This document shows, in pieces, positions 27,383 through 37,007 of a DNA stretch of 64,000 nt (the first letter of the stretch is position 1; each line of letters begins with the position of its first letter). Below the pieces are notes generated by a model that worked only from the letters and a program-made list of their open reading frames with translations, did no database searches and was not told the origin of the DNA. Made by a program: the position numbers and the translations under genes. This DNA comes from CAYPPG01 sp964412555. GTDB taxonomy: Bacteria > Hinthialibacterota > Hinthialibacteria > Hinthialibacterales > Hinthialibacteraceae. The DNA is taken from the NCBI GenBank assembly GCA_964412555.1, contig CAYPPG010000031.1, positions 21,768 through 85,767 of the forward strand, written 5' to 3'.

Positions 27383-28213
27383 TCACCCAAGCAGCGAATT
27401 CAAATGCTCCAAACTCTTGGCCGCTTGTTCCGGTGTACCGCACTCGACGGAAAAGACGATATCGCGCGGTGTTTTCTTCTTGACGATGCCGATAACCTTT
27501 GCCCAATCAATCACTCCCTCTCCGCAGGCACAGCCGACCGCCGTTCCTGTCACTTTTCCGCGCTCTTCATCGGATTGAGAAACTGAAATGTCTTTCGCGT
27601 GCAGATGCACCAACCGTTCGGCTACGCGATCCAGCCACTCGTATACATCGTGACCACAGAGGTAAGCGTTCCCTGTATCGAGATTGATGCCGACCGCCGG
27701 TGATTTCACCAGATTGTAAATCCGGTCAAGGCCATCCGGTGTGCGAGAATATTGCGCATGCGGTTCCAATCCGATTTTTACATTGCGCCGTTCTGCGACA
27801 AAGGCAGCTTCCTGCAATGTGTATTTGATCAGCACATGATCCTCTTCTTCTGTCGTCCACTTGGCCTTGATGCCTTCATCGGTGTTGACAACCGGCACGC
27901 CGATTTCCGCTGCGGTGCGGATCGCCAATTTAAGGTACTCACCATGAACATCCGGTCTCCCCATCGGCCCATGCGACTGCAGGGCGGAAATGGTCAATCC
28001 GGCTTTGTCACAAGCATCCTTGATACGATACGGATCGTCGAACATCGATACGGTGTGATAATACCCCGCCTCGCTCATCAACTCCCGGCCATAATGAACC
28101 ATCGGCTCGAAATATTTATATCCCATTTCAGCCGCATGTTCGACCGCCCATTCGAAAGGTTTGTCCGAACTACGAGAGTACTCTGCGTTCAATCCTACGA
28201 AAATGTTCCCCAT
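27383..28213 (-). CDS. Sugar phosphate isomerase/epimerase (xylose isomerase-like TIM barrel)
   Basis: 276 residues, typical length for the family. The metal ligands expected for AP-endonuclease-2-like barrels are visible: Glu in KIGLEPHAQY, Asp in INLDTGNAY, His in VHLHAKDIS and Glu in FSVECGTPEQ. It should interconvert sugars or sugar phosphates, or epimerise a ketose, in the cytoplasm; there is no signal peptide. An AGGAG-type site precedes the ATG. Members of this family often work with Gfo/Idh/MocA oxidoreductases, two of which are in this window, though not adjacent. Confidence 0.88.
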   Translation of the reverse strand: MGNIFVGLNAEYSRSSDKPFEWAVEHAAEMGYKYFEPMVHYGRELMSEAGYYHTVSMFDDPYRIKDACDKAGLTISALQSHGPMGRPDVHGEYLKLAIRTAAEIGVPVVNTDEGIKAKWTTEEEDHVLIKYTLQEAAFVAERRNVKIGLEPHAQYSRTPDGLDRIYNLVKSPAVGINLDTGNAYLCGHDVYEWLDRVAERLVHLHAKDISVSQSDEERGKVTGTAVGCACGEGVIDWAKVIGIVKKKTPRDIVFSVECGTPEQAAKSLEHLNSLLG

Positions 28214-28402
28214 TTCAATTCTCCTTATCTGACAATATAGATTTGTTGGATAGAATCAACGTAGCCCCTTACTGGATGGTTACAAAGAGCGAACAGGCTG
28301 CACTTCGCTCGTCCTTACAACCCACTTTATTTTATTTTTGCTTTTTTCTAATGTATACTGGTTTGTTCGATAAAAAAATCCAAGACGCGGGAGGAATTTG
28401 TC

Positions 28403-29014
28403 ATGAAAAATTGGAGAAAAATGTTTCCGTTTATTTATCTCGGATTGTTGGTAATTCCTGTAGCGGTTGCCGCACAGGACATTCCGGGGGAATTGGTTTT
28501 CGAAGATCCATTCGAACCCGATGTCGAGGTGGAAGGTTGGTATATGGTTCAAAACAATGACGCGACAGCGGAAATCCTCGGTCCGTTCGAAGATGGAGTG
28601 GAAGGGGGAACCGCCTTGGTCATTCTGACGAATACTCCGGATTCAGCGATCTTGAACGACTTGCAGTATTCCAACGAATTTCCCAAACCGGATGAGAGTG
28701 ATCTTTATCCCTATCAAATTCGATTTTGGATTCGCACCTTGGTTGCTCCCTTTGAAATCCGGCCGATTATCGCCATGAGCGAAGATCCCTGGACAGGAAC
28801 CTCTACGGAATTGACCATCGAGACGGCGGAAGAGTGGGTGCTGGTGGATGTAACCCTCGAGGCCGGTGATTTTCTCACATCCGATCCCTTACTCTTTATC
28901 ATCCATATGGGCAATCCGGGAGACGAATTCGGGGAGAACGAAGTGTGGCTCGATGATTTAAAAGTGTATCTGCTCAATGAAGAAACTGCTGTGGAGAAAT
29001 GGATGATTTTCTAG
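28403..29014 (+). CDS. Secreted jelly-roll-like protein ending in WMIF
   Basis: 203 residues with GGGAGG eight bases upstream. Signal peptide at about residues 1-24 (ending AVAAQ). The mature part begins ELVFEDPFEPDVEVEGW and ends with EVWLDDLKVYLL, the pattern of a CBM4/9-type carbohydrate-binding jelly roll. It has no catalytic motif. The last four residues are Trp-Met-Ile-Phe, after an acidic linker (NEETAVEK). Two other secreted proteins in the window end in the same way (54391 and 57050), suggesting a shared C-terminal tag. Its ligand is unknown. Confidence 0.8.
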   Translation: MKNWRKMFPFIYLGLLVIPVAVAAQDIPGELVFEDPFEPDVEVEGWYMVQNNDATAEILGPFEDGVEGGTALVILTNTPDSAILNDLQYSNEFPKPDESDLYPYQIRFWIRTLVAPFEIRPIIAMSEDPWTGTSTELTIETAEEWVLVDVTLEAGDFLTSDPLLFIIHMGNPGDEFGENEVWLDDLKVYLLNEETAVEKWMIF

Positions 29015-29024
29015 GTAAAAGCTG

Positions 29025-30743
29025 CTATTTTTTCTGAAGCCATTTTTTCAACTTGTCGAGCGCCATGGTATTGATCACATCATTGGCTGTCAGCCTTCCT
29101 CTCTTTGCCGTTTTGATTCCATACTCCAGTTGATCATAATCATCTTTACCGTGCGTATCCGTTTCGATCGCGAATCGTACTCCATGCTCTTTTGCCTCGC
29201 GGATATGTCTGTCATTCAAATCCAGCCGCAAATAATAGGAGTTGATTTCCAGCACGGTTCCGGTTTCCGCTGCCAAGCGAAAGAGTGTTTCCGGATCGAT
29301 GTTGAGCGAAGCGCGCTGCCCAATGAGACGGCCGGTCGGGTGGGAAATCATGTCGACATGGGGATTTTCCAACGCACACCGTATACGGTCCATCATTTTT
29401 TTCTCCGGCTGATCGAATCCGGTGTGGATCGCGGCAATCACAAAATCGAGCTGTTCCAAAAGTTCATCGGGAAAATCCAATGTAGCATCGGATTTGATAT
29501 CGACTTCCGTCCCTTTCAACACCGGAAAATCATTGATTTTCTCGTTGAACCGATCGATTTCGTCCATTTGCTTTTTCAGGCGGTCCGGAGATAGACCGTT
29601 GGCAACTCCAAGCGAACCGGAATGATCGGTCACGGCAATAAATCTGTAACCTCGCTTTTTCGCTTCCGTAACCAATTCTTGAAGCGTCATCAGACCGTCG
29701 CTGGCAGTAGTATGGTTGTGCAACGCACTGATAATATCCGAACGATCAATCAACTTCGGAAGATTGTCTTTTTTGGCCAAATTGATTTCATCGAATCCTT
29801 CCCGCAACTCCGGTGGAATCCAAACCATACCGAGCGCTTCATACACGCCTTCTTCCGTTTCCCCGGCAACTTTTTGATCATCGGAGGTTTGGAAGACACC
29901 GTATTCGTTGACTTTGAAACCATCCTTGACCGCCAGTTCCCGTAATTTGACATTGTGTTCCTTCGAACCGGTAAAATATTGGAGCGCCGCGCCAAAACTA
30001 TCCTTCGGCACGACGCGTAGATCGATTTGAAAATTCCCAGCAAGCAGGATACTCGATTTCGTGGTTCCTTGCGCCAAAATGTCTTTTATTTCCCCTGTCT
30101 GTAAAAATTCATCCATAACCTCTTTTGGTTTTTTCGCCGAGACAAGAATATCGACATCGCCCACCGTTTCTTTTCCACGCCTTACACTACCCGCCAGTTC
30201 GGATGTAAGCACTCCTTTGACGGTACGAATTCTCTCAAGGATTTCACGGGCGATGGGAAGCGCTTTACCCAAGGTGTGTTTCCCCACAGATTGTTCGAGC
30301 ATGGCAATGCCTTTGAGAATCTTCTCTTCCGATTTTTTCCCCATCCCGGGTAAGCCTCGCAACTGGCCTGCTTCAGCTGCGTTTTTCAAATCTTCAATGG
30401 AGGTGATTCCAAGCTGATCATACACAAGTTTCACTTTTTTCGGTCCCATCCCCGAAACATTCAAAAGATCAAGCAACCCTTCCGGGATCGAAGCTTTTTC
30501 TTTTTCATAGAATGACATCGTTCCGGTATCGAGCAGTTCCGCAATTTTTTCTGCGATCCCTTTGCCGATACCGTCGATCTGTTCCAATTCCCCCCGCTGA
30601 TGGATGGCTTGCAACGATTCAGATAAATTGTCAATAATGCGTCCGACTTTTTGGTAGGCGCGAACTTTGAAGACATTTTCCCCCTTCATTTCAAGAATAT
30701 CCGTAATTTCTTCGAACATTTTCGCAATTGTGCGATTATCCAT
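29025..30743 (-). CDS. polX: Family X DNA polymerase with PHP domain
   Basis: 572 residues, the standard bacterial PolX length. N-terminal helix-hairpin-helix region at about 1-150 (IDGIGKGIAEKI, VSGMGPKKVK, LPGMGKKSEEKI), the nucleotidyltransferase motif GSVRRGKETVGDVDIL near 185-200 with the catalytic Asp pair, and a C-terminal PHP domain (from about 338) with metal ligands in LHNHTTASDG, VTDHSG, GTEVDI, AIHTG, SHPTG and TDTHGKDD. It fills gaps in base-excision repair, and the PHP part supplies 3'-5' exonuclease or end-processing activity. GGAG lies upstream of ATG 30743. Confidence 0.96.
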   Translation of the reverse strand: MDNRTIAKMFEEITDILEMKGENVFKVRAYQKVGRIIDNLSESLQAIHQRGELEQIDGIGKGIAEKIAELLDTGTMSFYEKEKASIPEGLLDLLNVSGMGPKKVKLVYDQLGITSIEDLKNAAEAGQLRGLPGMGKKSEEKILKGIAMLEQSVGKHTLGKALPIAREILERIRTVKGVLTSELAGSVRRGKETVGDVDILVSAKKPKEVMDEFLQTGEIKDILAQGTTKSSILLAGNFQIDLRVVPKDSFGAALQYFTGSKEHNVKLRELAVKDGFKVNEYGVFQTSDDQKVAGETEEGVYEALGMVWIPPELREGFDEINLAKKDNLPKLIDRSDIISALHNHTTASDGLMTLQELVTEAKKRGYRFIAVTDHSGSLGVANGLSPDRLKKQMDEIDRFNEKINDFPVLKGTEVDIKSDATLDFPDELLEQLDFVIAAIHTGFDQPEKKMMDRIRCALENPHVDMISHPTGRLIGQRASLNIDPETLFRLAAETGTVLEINSYYLRLDLNDRHIREAKEHGVRFAIETDTHGKDDYDQLEYGIKTAKRGRLTANDVINTMALDKLKKWLQKK

Positions 30744-30802
30744 CTTCAGCTCCTTTGGTATAAACTAGCAGGTAAAGCAAGCGTCTCACTTGTACTATCC
30801 AT

Positions 30803-30827
30803 GCAGGCGGGGACGCCTGCGTTACCC
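30803..30827. repeat. Dispersed palindrome, GCAGGCG type
   Basis: GCAGGCGGGGACGCCTGC has a seven-base stem and is followed by GTTACCC, the tail seen on other elements in this window. It sits in the 185-base gap between polX and the GT4 gene. Confidence 0.7.
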
Positions 30828-30928
30828 ACGAATTGAAGATCAATATATAGTACAATGATCAAGATATTGATCCAATATGATTTTCAGGCATACTATGCAA
30901 TCTACTTTTGTATCACAGGTGATCGCAA

Positions 30929-32257
30929 TTGAAGTCCTTTTCATCCAATCCTCGCATCGCCTTTGTGGATTTAACCTTCAACTGGCCACCCGTAGGAGGA
31001 TGCTGGATCGACACTCATCACGTACTGGAAGGTCTACAATCCCGAGGGGCGGAAGTCTGTCTTTTTGTTCCTGATTTTCAAGAATACTATCCACGCGGCT
31101 TTATACAAACGGAATTACCCTATCCGCTCGTCACCATTCCATTCAACCGCTACACATTCAATTGGCGAACCGTTCAAAAGCGTTTCGGCCATCGGGTGGG
31201 GCAATTCGAGCCGGACCTCGTCTTTGTGACAGACGGGTATCATACGAAAAATCATATCCTCTCCGCACTCGGTCCGGAACGTTGTTTTTTACGGTTTTAT
31301 GCTTATGAAATGTTCTGCATTAATCTTCATTATTACCGTTATCACGAAAACCGTATTTGTACCGAAGGTTTTTTCCACAATCCAGCTGAATGCCGGCGTT
31401 GTTGGTTTCGCCGGATGCCGCCCTGGGGACGAGCAGTTCAAATTGCTGTGGGGTGGCCGGAAAAACATCCGAAACTGCATTTTTCACAGGAATATCTTGC
31501 GAGTTTGGCTTTTACAAAAGGATACAGAAAACGGCTTTTCGAAAACTTCTCCAACTTGAAAGGCGCAATTGTTTACAACAATTTCATGAAGGAAAAACTC
31601 TCACCTTATATCGATTCGATCTATACGATTCCATCCGGTGTGGATGCGAACCGATTCTATCCCGCGAAAATTGAATCCGGAAAAGACGATTTATACCCAG
31701 TAAAAATTTTCCTGCCGGGGCGGGCAAATGATCCCTTGAAAGGAATCGATGTCCTGATCGAAGCGGGGAGACAGTTGCACAAAGAAGGTTTGCGCTTTGA
31801 AATTCATTATACCGCCGCGATGGATTGTCCTCAGCAAGAACCATGGCTGATCAATCGTGGATGGGTCAGCCAAGACGAGCTTCCCGCCATGTACCGTGAA
31901 ATGGACATCGTTGTCGTCCCCTCGACTTGGATCGAGCCTTTCGGGATTACGGCATTGGAAGGAATGGCTTCCGGCATCCCCGTAGTTGCCAGTAAGATAG
32001 GCGGGCTGGAGCTCACAGTTGTCAATGGAGAAACAGGATTCCACTTCGAGGCTGGAAATCCTCAAGCATTGGCGCAAGTGCTAACGATGCTCATCCAGGA
32101 TTCTACACTGCGCCACAACATGGGTAAGGCGGGACGAGATCGCGTTTTACAGGTATTTGATTGGAATGTCATTGTCGATAAACGATATGTGCCTTTGGTC
32201 GAGAATTCTATGTCGAACACAAATCGAAATCATTCTTTCTTAGCAACATCACCATGA
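30929..32257 (+). CDS. Glycosyltransferase family 4-type protein
   Basis: 442 residues. The start is TTG at 30929, preceded by AGGTGA; no ATG fits the beginning of the domain (IAFVDLTFNWPPVGGCW). The GT-B fold is evident: donor-binding half with YTIPSGVDANRFYP, LPGRANDPLKGIDVLIEA and the E-x7-E motif PFGITALEGMASGIPVV. An unusual cysteine-rich insert (CTEGFFHNPAECRRCWF) lies around residues 140-165. It overlaps waaA by ATGA and belongs to a three-gene lipopolysaccharide operon, so a core-sugar or O-antigen transfer is likely. The exact sugar is unknown. Confidence 0.85.
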   Translation: MKSFSSNPRIAFVDLTFNWPPVGGCWIDTHHVLEGLQSRGAEVCLFVPDFQEYYPRGFIQTELPYPLVTIPFNRYTFNWRTVQKRFGHRVGQFEPDLVFVTDGYHTKNHILSALGPERCFLRFYAYEMFCINLHYYRYHENRICTEGFFHNPAECRRCWFRRMPPWGRAVQIAVGWPEKHPKLHFSQEYLASLAFTKGYRKRLFENFSNLKGAIVYNNFMKEKLSPYIDSIYTIPSGVDANRFYPAKIESGKDDLYPVKIFLPGRANDPLKGIDVLIEAGRQLHKEGLRFEIHYTAAMDCPQQEPWLINRGWVSQDELPAMYREMDIVVVPSTWIEPFGITALEGMASGIPVVASKIGGLELTVVNGETGFHFEAGNPQALAQVLTMLIQDSTLRHNMGKAGRDRVLQVFDWNVIVDKRYVPLVENSMSNTNRNHSFLATSP

Positions 32258-33594
32258 ATATCAATCCTAATTTGAAATCTACGGTACAATCGAATCGAAA
32301 ACTGTGGTATTGGAGCCTCTTCGGTTATATTTTTTTCGTCGTTGTGGCTCCTTATTATGCCATTCGCATGCTCTTTACAAAAAAATATCGAGCAGGGATC
32401 CGCCAACGATTCACTATATTCACACCAGAAGAAAAGAAACAGTTGAAAGACGGCCCCACTATCTGGATACACACAGTTTCTTTTGGAGAATTACAAGCAG
32501 CCCGTCCTTTGTTACGCCGCCTTAAAAACGAATATGACTCTTACAAACTATTGATTTCAACCGTAACCGAAACCGGCCAGGAATTAGCGCACACAATCCC
32601 CGAAGTGGATGCTTCGATTTACCTACCCCTTGATCTGTATCCTCTTTGCCGGCGAGTCGTCAATAGGATTCAACCGGTTTGTGTCATCATCTTTGAAACA
32701 GAACTATGGCCGAATTTCATTCGCGCAGTCTCGGATCATCCAGTTCCTTTATTTCTCGTGAATGGAAGACTCTCAGATCATTCCTTTCAGAATTACTTCC
32801 GTTTCCGCTTTCTCTTTGCTCCTTTGATCAACCGATTTCTCCAAATTCTTGCGCAAAGCGAGGAAGACGCGCAGCGCTTTCGTAGTATTGGCGCTCTATC
32901 CGATTCAGTTCAAGTAATGGGGAACATAAAATTCGATGCGATCGAAGTCAAGAACGATCCAATCAAACGCGATCATTGGCGTTCTCTGTTTCAAATAAAA
33001 GAAGATGAAATCGCCGTCTTGGGTGGTTCAACGTTTCCCGGTGAAGAATTGGTCTTGGCTCGAATCGTCCATACGCTCGAACAGGAACGATTTCCGGTTC
33101 GTCTTATTTTGGCTCCCCGCCATATCGATCGAACACAAACAATCCTCGATGAGTTGCGCTCCACAGGATATACAGTATTCCTACGCTCAAAGATCATGGA
33201 AACAGAACCGTTTCCCGAAAAGCCTGAAATGTTCATTCTCGATACACTCGGTGAACTTCGCGAGGTCTATGCCGCTGCAGATATTGTATTTATGGGAAAA
33301 TCGCTGCTCCATAAAGGCGGTCAAAACCCAATCGAACCGGCCGCTTGGGAAAAACCGATTCTATTCGGAAAAAATATGCAGAATTTCCGCGATGTTGCCG
33401 GCCTGCTTCTTCGCGCCGAGGGAGCACGTATGGTCACCAATGAAGAAGAATTATTGGAAGAGTGCCGAAGGTTGTTTGCAGATAAGCAATTACGCATGGA
33501 AATAGGTCAAAGAGCACGGCAAGTCATTCTTGAGAATCAAGGCGCTTTGAATAAGCTGATGAAGACGTTAATTCCGCTATTCGATGAAAAGTAA
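32254..33594 (+). CDS. waaA: 3-deoxy-D-manno-octulosonic acid (Kdo) transferase
   Basis: 446 residues. Membrane-anchored by a segment at about residues 20-40, followed by the WaaA signature WIHTVSFGELQAARPLL with the catalytic Glu79. Downstream motifs ETELWPNFI, GNIKFDA, LAPRHIDR and the donor-binding AWEKPILFGKNMQNF are all typical. It transfers Kdo from CMP-Kdo to lipid IVA on the inner face of the cytoplasmic membrane. It overlaps the upstream glycosyltransferase as ATGA and lies 12 bases before lpxK, forming an operon. Its presence shows a Gram-negative envelope. Confidence 0.95.
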   Translation: MNINPNLKSTVQSNRKLWYWSLFGYIFFVVVAPYYAIRMLFTKKYRAGIRQRFTIFTPEEKKQLKDGPTIWIHTVSFGELQAARPLLRRLKNEYDSYKLLISTVTETGQELAHTIPEVDASIYLPLDLYPLCRRVVNRIQPVCVIIFETELWPNFIRAVSDHPVPLFLVNGRLSDHSFQNYFRFRFLFAPLINRFLQILAQSEEDAQRFRSIGALSDSVQVMGNIKFDAIEVKNDPIKRDHWRSLFQIKEDEIAVLGGSTFPGEELVLARIVHTLEQERFPVRLILAPRHIDRTQTILDELRSTGYTVFLRSKIMETEPFPEKPEMFILDTLGELREVYAAADIVFMGKSLLHKGGQNPIEPAAWEKPILFGKNMQNFRDVAGLLLRAEGARMVTNEEELLEECRRLFADKQLRMEIGQRARQVILENQGALNKLMKTLIPLFDEK

Positions 33595-33606
33595 CAGTAT
33601 CCTATT

Positions 33607-34728
33607 ATGAAGTTCCAATCGTTGTTTTTAACTGCTTGGTACCGATGTGCTTATAAAGGGAAAGGACCACTTCGCCTGGCCGCACCACTACTCCTTCCTT
33701 GTTCGTGGATATATGGTTCTATCACATTTCTCCGAAGGCAATTGTATCGTCGAAAATGGTTGCCCTCGTTTGGAGTGGATGTGCCTGTCATATCCGTCGG
33801 AAATGTAACTGTCGGGGGAGTCGGAAAAACTCCTTTCATTATGTACATGGCGCAGCATCTAAAAAGTCTGAACTACAAACCTGCCGTAATCTTACGGGGG
33901 TATGGAAGACAATCGACAAAAACAATAGTCCTCCTCCCAGAACAATTTCTATCTCTCCGTATTCCCGAATACGGAGATGAAGCTGCATTGCTCTCTTTTT
34001 TATTAGATGTACCGGTTGGTATCGGCGCAGACCGGATAACAGTTGCCGAAAAACTTCTGGATAAAACCGATTGTGATGTAATTCTCCTCGATGATGGATT
34101 TCAACATATGCGCTTGCAGCGCGACGTAGATATCGTTCTTCTGGATGGAAAAAAACCTTTTGGAAACGGACGCTGCCTTCCCTATGGTCCGTTACGGGAA
34201 TTTCCTTCCACAATTCGATACTCGAACATAGTGATTTATCGTGGGAACAATGCTCCAACAATAGTTCTCGATCCTTCAGAAAATGAATGGTTCTTAGGAA
34301 ATTTGCAATGGGAAAGAATCCTGCCGTTTCAGGATTGGAAAACAAAAAAGTTTGAGAAAGGGGATTCTCCGGCTCGTTTCGCATCGAGAACAGTCACTTT
34401 ACTCTCAGGCGTCGGTGATCCATCCCGATTTCAGAATCAAGCAAAAGAATACGGTTTTGATATTCACTATCATTTCGCTTTTCCCGACCATCATTGGTTC
34501 ACACCTCGAGACCTAAATCAGTTGATAAGCAAGCCGTTTCGAAACTATCCGGTCCTGACAACAGAAAAAGACGCGATTCGGTTGCTATCAATAGCGGATC
34601 AGTTTCCAATCGACAATCCTTCTTTCTTATATGTAATCCAGGCAAAATGGCATATGAACGAAGAATTCCGCTTTCAACATTATGTAGAAACCTGGCTACA
34701 CAATAGAAAGCAAACAAGCAAACACTAA
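33607..34728 (+). CDS. lpxK: Tetraacyldisaccharide 4'-kinase
   Basis: 373 residues. The P-loop is GNVTVGGVGKTP at residues 65-76, and the family motifs ILRGYGR, YGDEAALL, LLDDGFQHMRLQRDVDIVLLD and PYGPLREF are present, with FPDHHWF near the C terminus. It phosphorylates the 4' position of the lipid A disaccharide at the inner membrane, anchored by its N-terminal hydrophobic segment. It is the last gene of the GT4-waaA-lpxK operon. Confidence 0.96.
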   Translation: MKFQSLFLTAWYRCAYKGKGPLRLAAPLLLPCSWIYGSITFLRRQLYRRKWLPSFGVDVPVISVGNVTVGGVGKTPFIMYMAQHLKSLNYKPAVILRGYGRQSTKTIVLLPEQFLSLRIPEYGDEAALLSFLLDVPVGIGADRITVAEKLLDKTDCDVILLDDGFQHMRLQRDVDIVLLDGKKPFGNGRCLPYGPLREFPSTIRYSNIVIYRGNNAPTIVLDPSENEWFLGNLQWERILPFQDWKTKKFEKGDSPARFASRTVTLLSGVGDPSRFQNQAKEYGFDIHYHFAFPDHHWFTPRDLNQLISKPFRNYPVLTTEKDAIRLLSIADQFPIDNPSFLYVIQAKWHMNEEFRFQHYVETWLHNRKQTSKH

Positions 34729-34798
34729 TCCTTCCCTCTTTTTTCAATAGGAAAAACAAGAGATACTGAGAAATATATTTTGAATGGAGGATATCCCC

Positions 34799-36988
34799 AT
34801 GTTCCATCCAAGAAAACAATTGTTATTGATTTCTGTTTTATTCGTGATCGCCTCTTGTCCGTTGCTTACCTCCGCTTCGATTGAAAAAGTCGAGTCTCCG
34901 AATGGCTGGATGATCGAAACGAATTCATCCGTTTACCAAATGGCTGTCGCAAGCGACGGCATCGTTGTCCCCGTTTATTACGGGCCGAAAGGAAATTATA
35001 CCGAACTCAATTGGGTCGGATTGAAAGTGAATCCAAAAGTCGGCAGCCGAATCCGTGAAGTTCCTTTCCGCGGTGGGTATGTGGATATGACTCCGGCGGT
35101 GGAAGTCATTTTTACGGACCATACGCGCGATACGCATTTGGTCTACGATTCCTATGAAATTCTGGAACAAGACGGGATTCAATGCCTGCGCATCGATTTG
35201 AAAGATCCGGAATACGGATTGCGTGTTTCGTCTTTCATCCGCGTTTTCCCTGAACTCGATATCATCGAAAAATGGCTGGTGCTGAAAAACGACGGCGATG
35301 ATTCGATCCTCCTCGAAAATGCACAATCCGGTTCTGTTTGGCTGCCTCAAAATGAATATGATCTCATTCACCTTGCCGGCCGGTGGGGACATGAAAATCT
35401 CGTTTACCGCACAAAGTTGACGCAAGGCGTCAAGACTATTCAAACACGCAGTTTCCGGAATCATGAAAATCCGCCGTGGTTTGCCGTCGGTCCAACGGAT
35501 AACGTGAATGAAACGGAAGGTTCAGTCTGGTTTGGCGGACTTGCCTGGAGCGGAAACTGGCGCATCGACTTCGAAAAATTTCATTCCGGCAACCTACAAA
35601 TAATCGGAGGGATCAGTTTCTGGGATACGTCTTGGACACTCGATCCACAAGAAGAATTCACCACTCCGAAAATCGTGTTCGGATTTTCTCCTACCGGAGT
35701 TGGCGGCGCATCCCATCGAATGCATGAGTATGTATCAAATCATGTCATGCGAAAGCCATACAATGAAAAATTGAGACCGGTTTTGTATAACAGCTGGTAT
35801 GCCACGACTTTTCATGTAAATGAAGAACAGCAGCTCGAACTGGCCAAAATCGCTAAAGAGATCGGTGTAGAAATCTTTGTCATCGATGACGGCTGGTTTA
35901 AAGGACGCAAACATGACCGTGCCGGTTTAGGCGATTGGACAGTCGATAAGGAAAAATTTCCGAATGGTCTCCAGCCAATGATTCAAAAAATCAACGATCT
36001 CGGCCTTGACTTCGGAATCTGGGTGGAGCCGGAAATGGTCAATCCGGACAGCGATTTGTTCCGTGCTCATCCGGATTGGACTTTTTATTATCCAAGCCGT
36101 ATCCGGCATGAATCCCGCAATCAATTGATGCTCAATCTAGCACGCCCCGATGTCTGCGAATACCTCCTCGACTCCCTCACAAAACTGTTGAGCGAAAATA
36201 ACATCAAATTCATCAAGTGGGATCGAAATCGTCCCCTTTCCGATCCCGGTTGGCCTTCAGCCGATCCTGCCACCCAGCGCGAAGCGCAGATCCGATATGT
36301 TCACAACCTATATGATTTGATCGCTGAACTTGAAGAGCGATTTCCGGATGTTCTCTTCGAAGTTTGTTCCGGTGGCGGCGGTCGAACCGATCTCGGGATT
36401 TTTTCCCTGATGGATCAAACATGGACCAGTGATAACACCGATCCGGTTGACCGTCTCATGATCCAACATGGATTTCTTCATGCTTTCCCAGCCAAATTGA
36501 TGGTGGGATGGGTAACGGATGAAGACTGGCACAAGAACAATCCGTCTCTGAAGTTCCGCTTTCATTCTTCCATGTGCGGCGTTTTGGGAGTAGGAACAGA
36601 TTTAACGACTTGGAATCAGGAAGAACGCAACCAAGCCGCCGATTTAATAGCACAATACAAAGAAATCCGCCCTATCGTACAAGAAGGAATTGTACACCGC
36701 TTGTTTTCTCCCTTTGAGGAAAACCGCGCGGCATTGGAATATATCACTCACGATGGGTCGGAAGCGGTTGTTTTCCTTTTCAATACCTGGGAAACGTTAC
36801 AAGGCAGTACGCCGTCGACAAAAGAATATCCCTCCATTCGCCTTCGGGGATTGGATGCAAATGCAAAATACCAACTTTCCGGAGACCGCAAAGGAATTGC
36901 AACCGGTGAAACGTTGATGAACGTCGGGATTCCATGGTTCCTGAAAGGAAGCTTCAGCAGCGCAATCGTTCGGTTACAAAAACAGTGA
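34799..36988 (+). CDS. Exported alpha-galactosidase, family GH36
   Basis: 729 residues from ATG at 34799, with GGAGG eight bases upstream; an ATG at 34784 overlaps that site. The N-terminal signal has a possible lipobox (VIASC near residue 20), so it may be a lipoprotein; ordinary cleavage near TSAS is the alternative. A beta-sandwich N-terminal domain precedes the TIM barrel, with FVIDDGWFKGR and DFGIWVEPEMVNPDS. The nucleophile is Asp in IKWDRNR, and the acid/base is Asp in TWTSDNTDPVDR. GGGGRTD follows the usual glycine-rich loop. It hydrolyses alpha-1,6-galactosides from oligo- or polysaccharides. Confidence 0.94.
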   Translation: MFHPRKQLLLISVLFVIASCPLLTSASIEKVESPNGWMIETNSSVYQMAVASDGIVVPVYYGPKGNYTELNWVGLKVNPKVGSRIREVPFRGGYVDMTPAVEVIFTDHTRDTHLVYDSYEILEQDGIQCLRIDLKDPEYGLRVSSFIRVFPELDIIEKWLVLKNDGDDSILLENAQSGSVWLPQNEYDLIHLAGRWGHENLVYRTKLTQGVKTIQTRSFRNHENPPWFAVGPTDNVNETEGSVWFGGLAWSGNWRIDFEKFHSGNLQIIGGISFWDTSWTLDPQEEFTTPKIVFGFSPTGVGGASHRMHEYVSNHVMRKPYNEKLRPVLYNSWYATTFHVNEEQQLELAKIAKEIGVEIFVIDDGWFKGRKHDRAGLGDWTVDKEKFPNGLQPMIQKINDLGLDFGIWVEPEMVNPDSDLFRAHPDWTFYYPSRIRHESRNQLMLNLARPDVCEYLLDSLTKLLSENNIKFIKWDRNRPLSDPGWPSADPATQREAQIRYVHNLYDLIAELEERFPDVLFEVCSGGGGRTDLGIFSLMDQTWTSDNTDPVDRLMIQHGFLHAFPAKLMVGWVTDEDWHKNNPSLKFRFHSSMCGVLGVGTDLTTWNQEERNQAADLIAQYKEIRPIVQEGIVHRLFSPFEENRAALEYITHDGSEAVVFLFNTWETLQGSTPSTKEYPSIRLRGLDANAKYQLSGDRKGIATGETLMNVGIPWFLKGSFSSAIVRLQKQ

Positions 36989-37007
36989 TCGTGAGAGTAT
37001 TCGTTGC

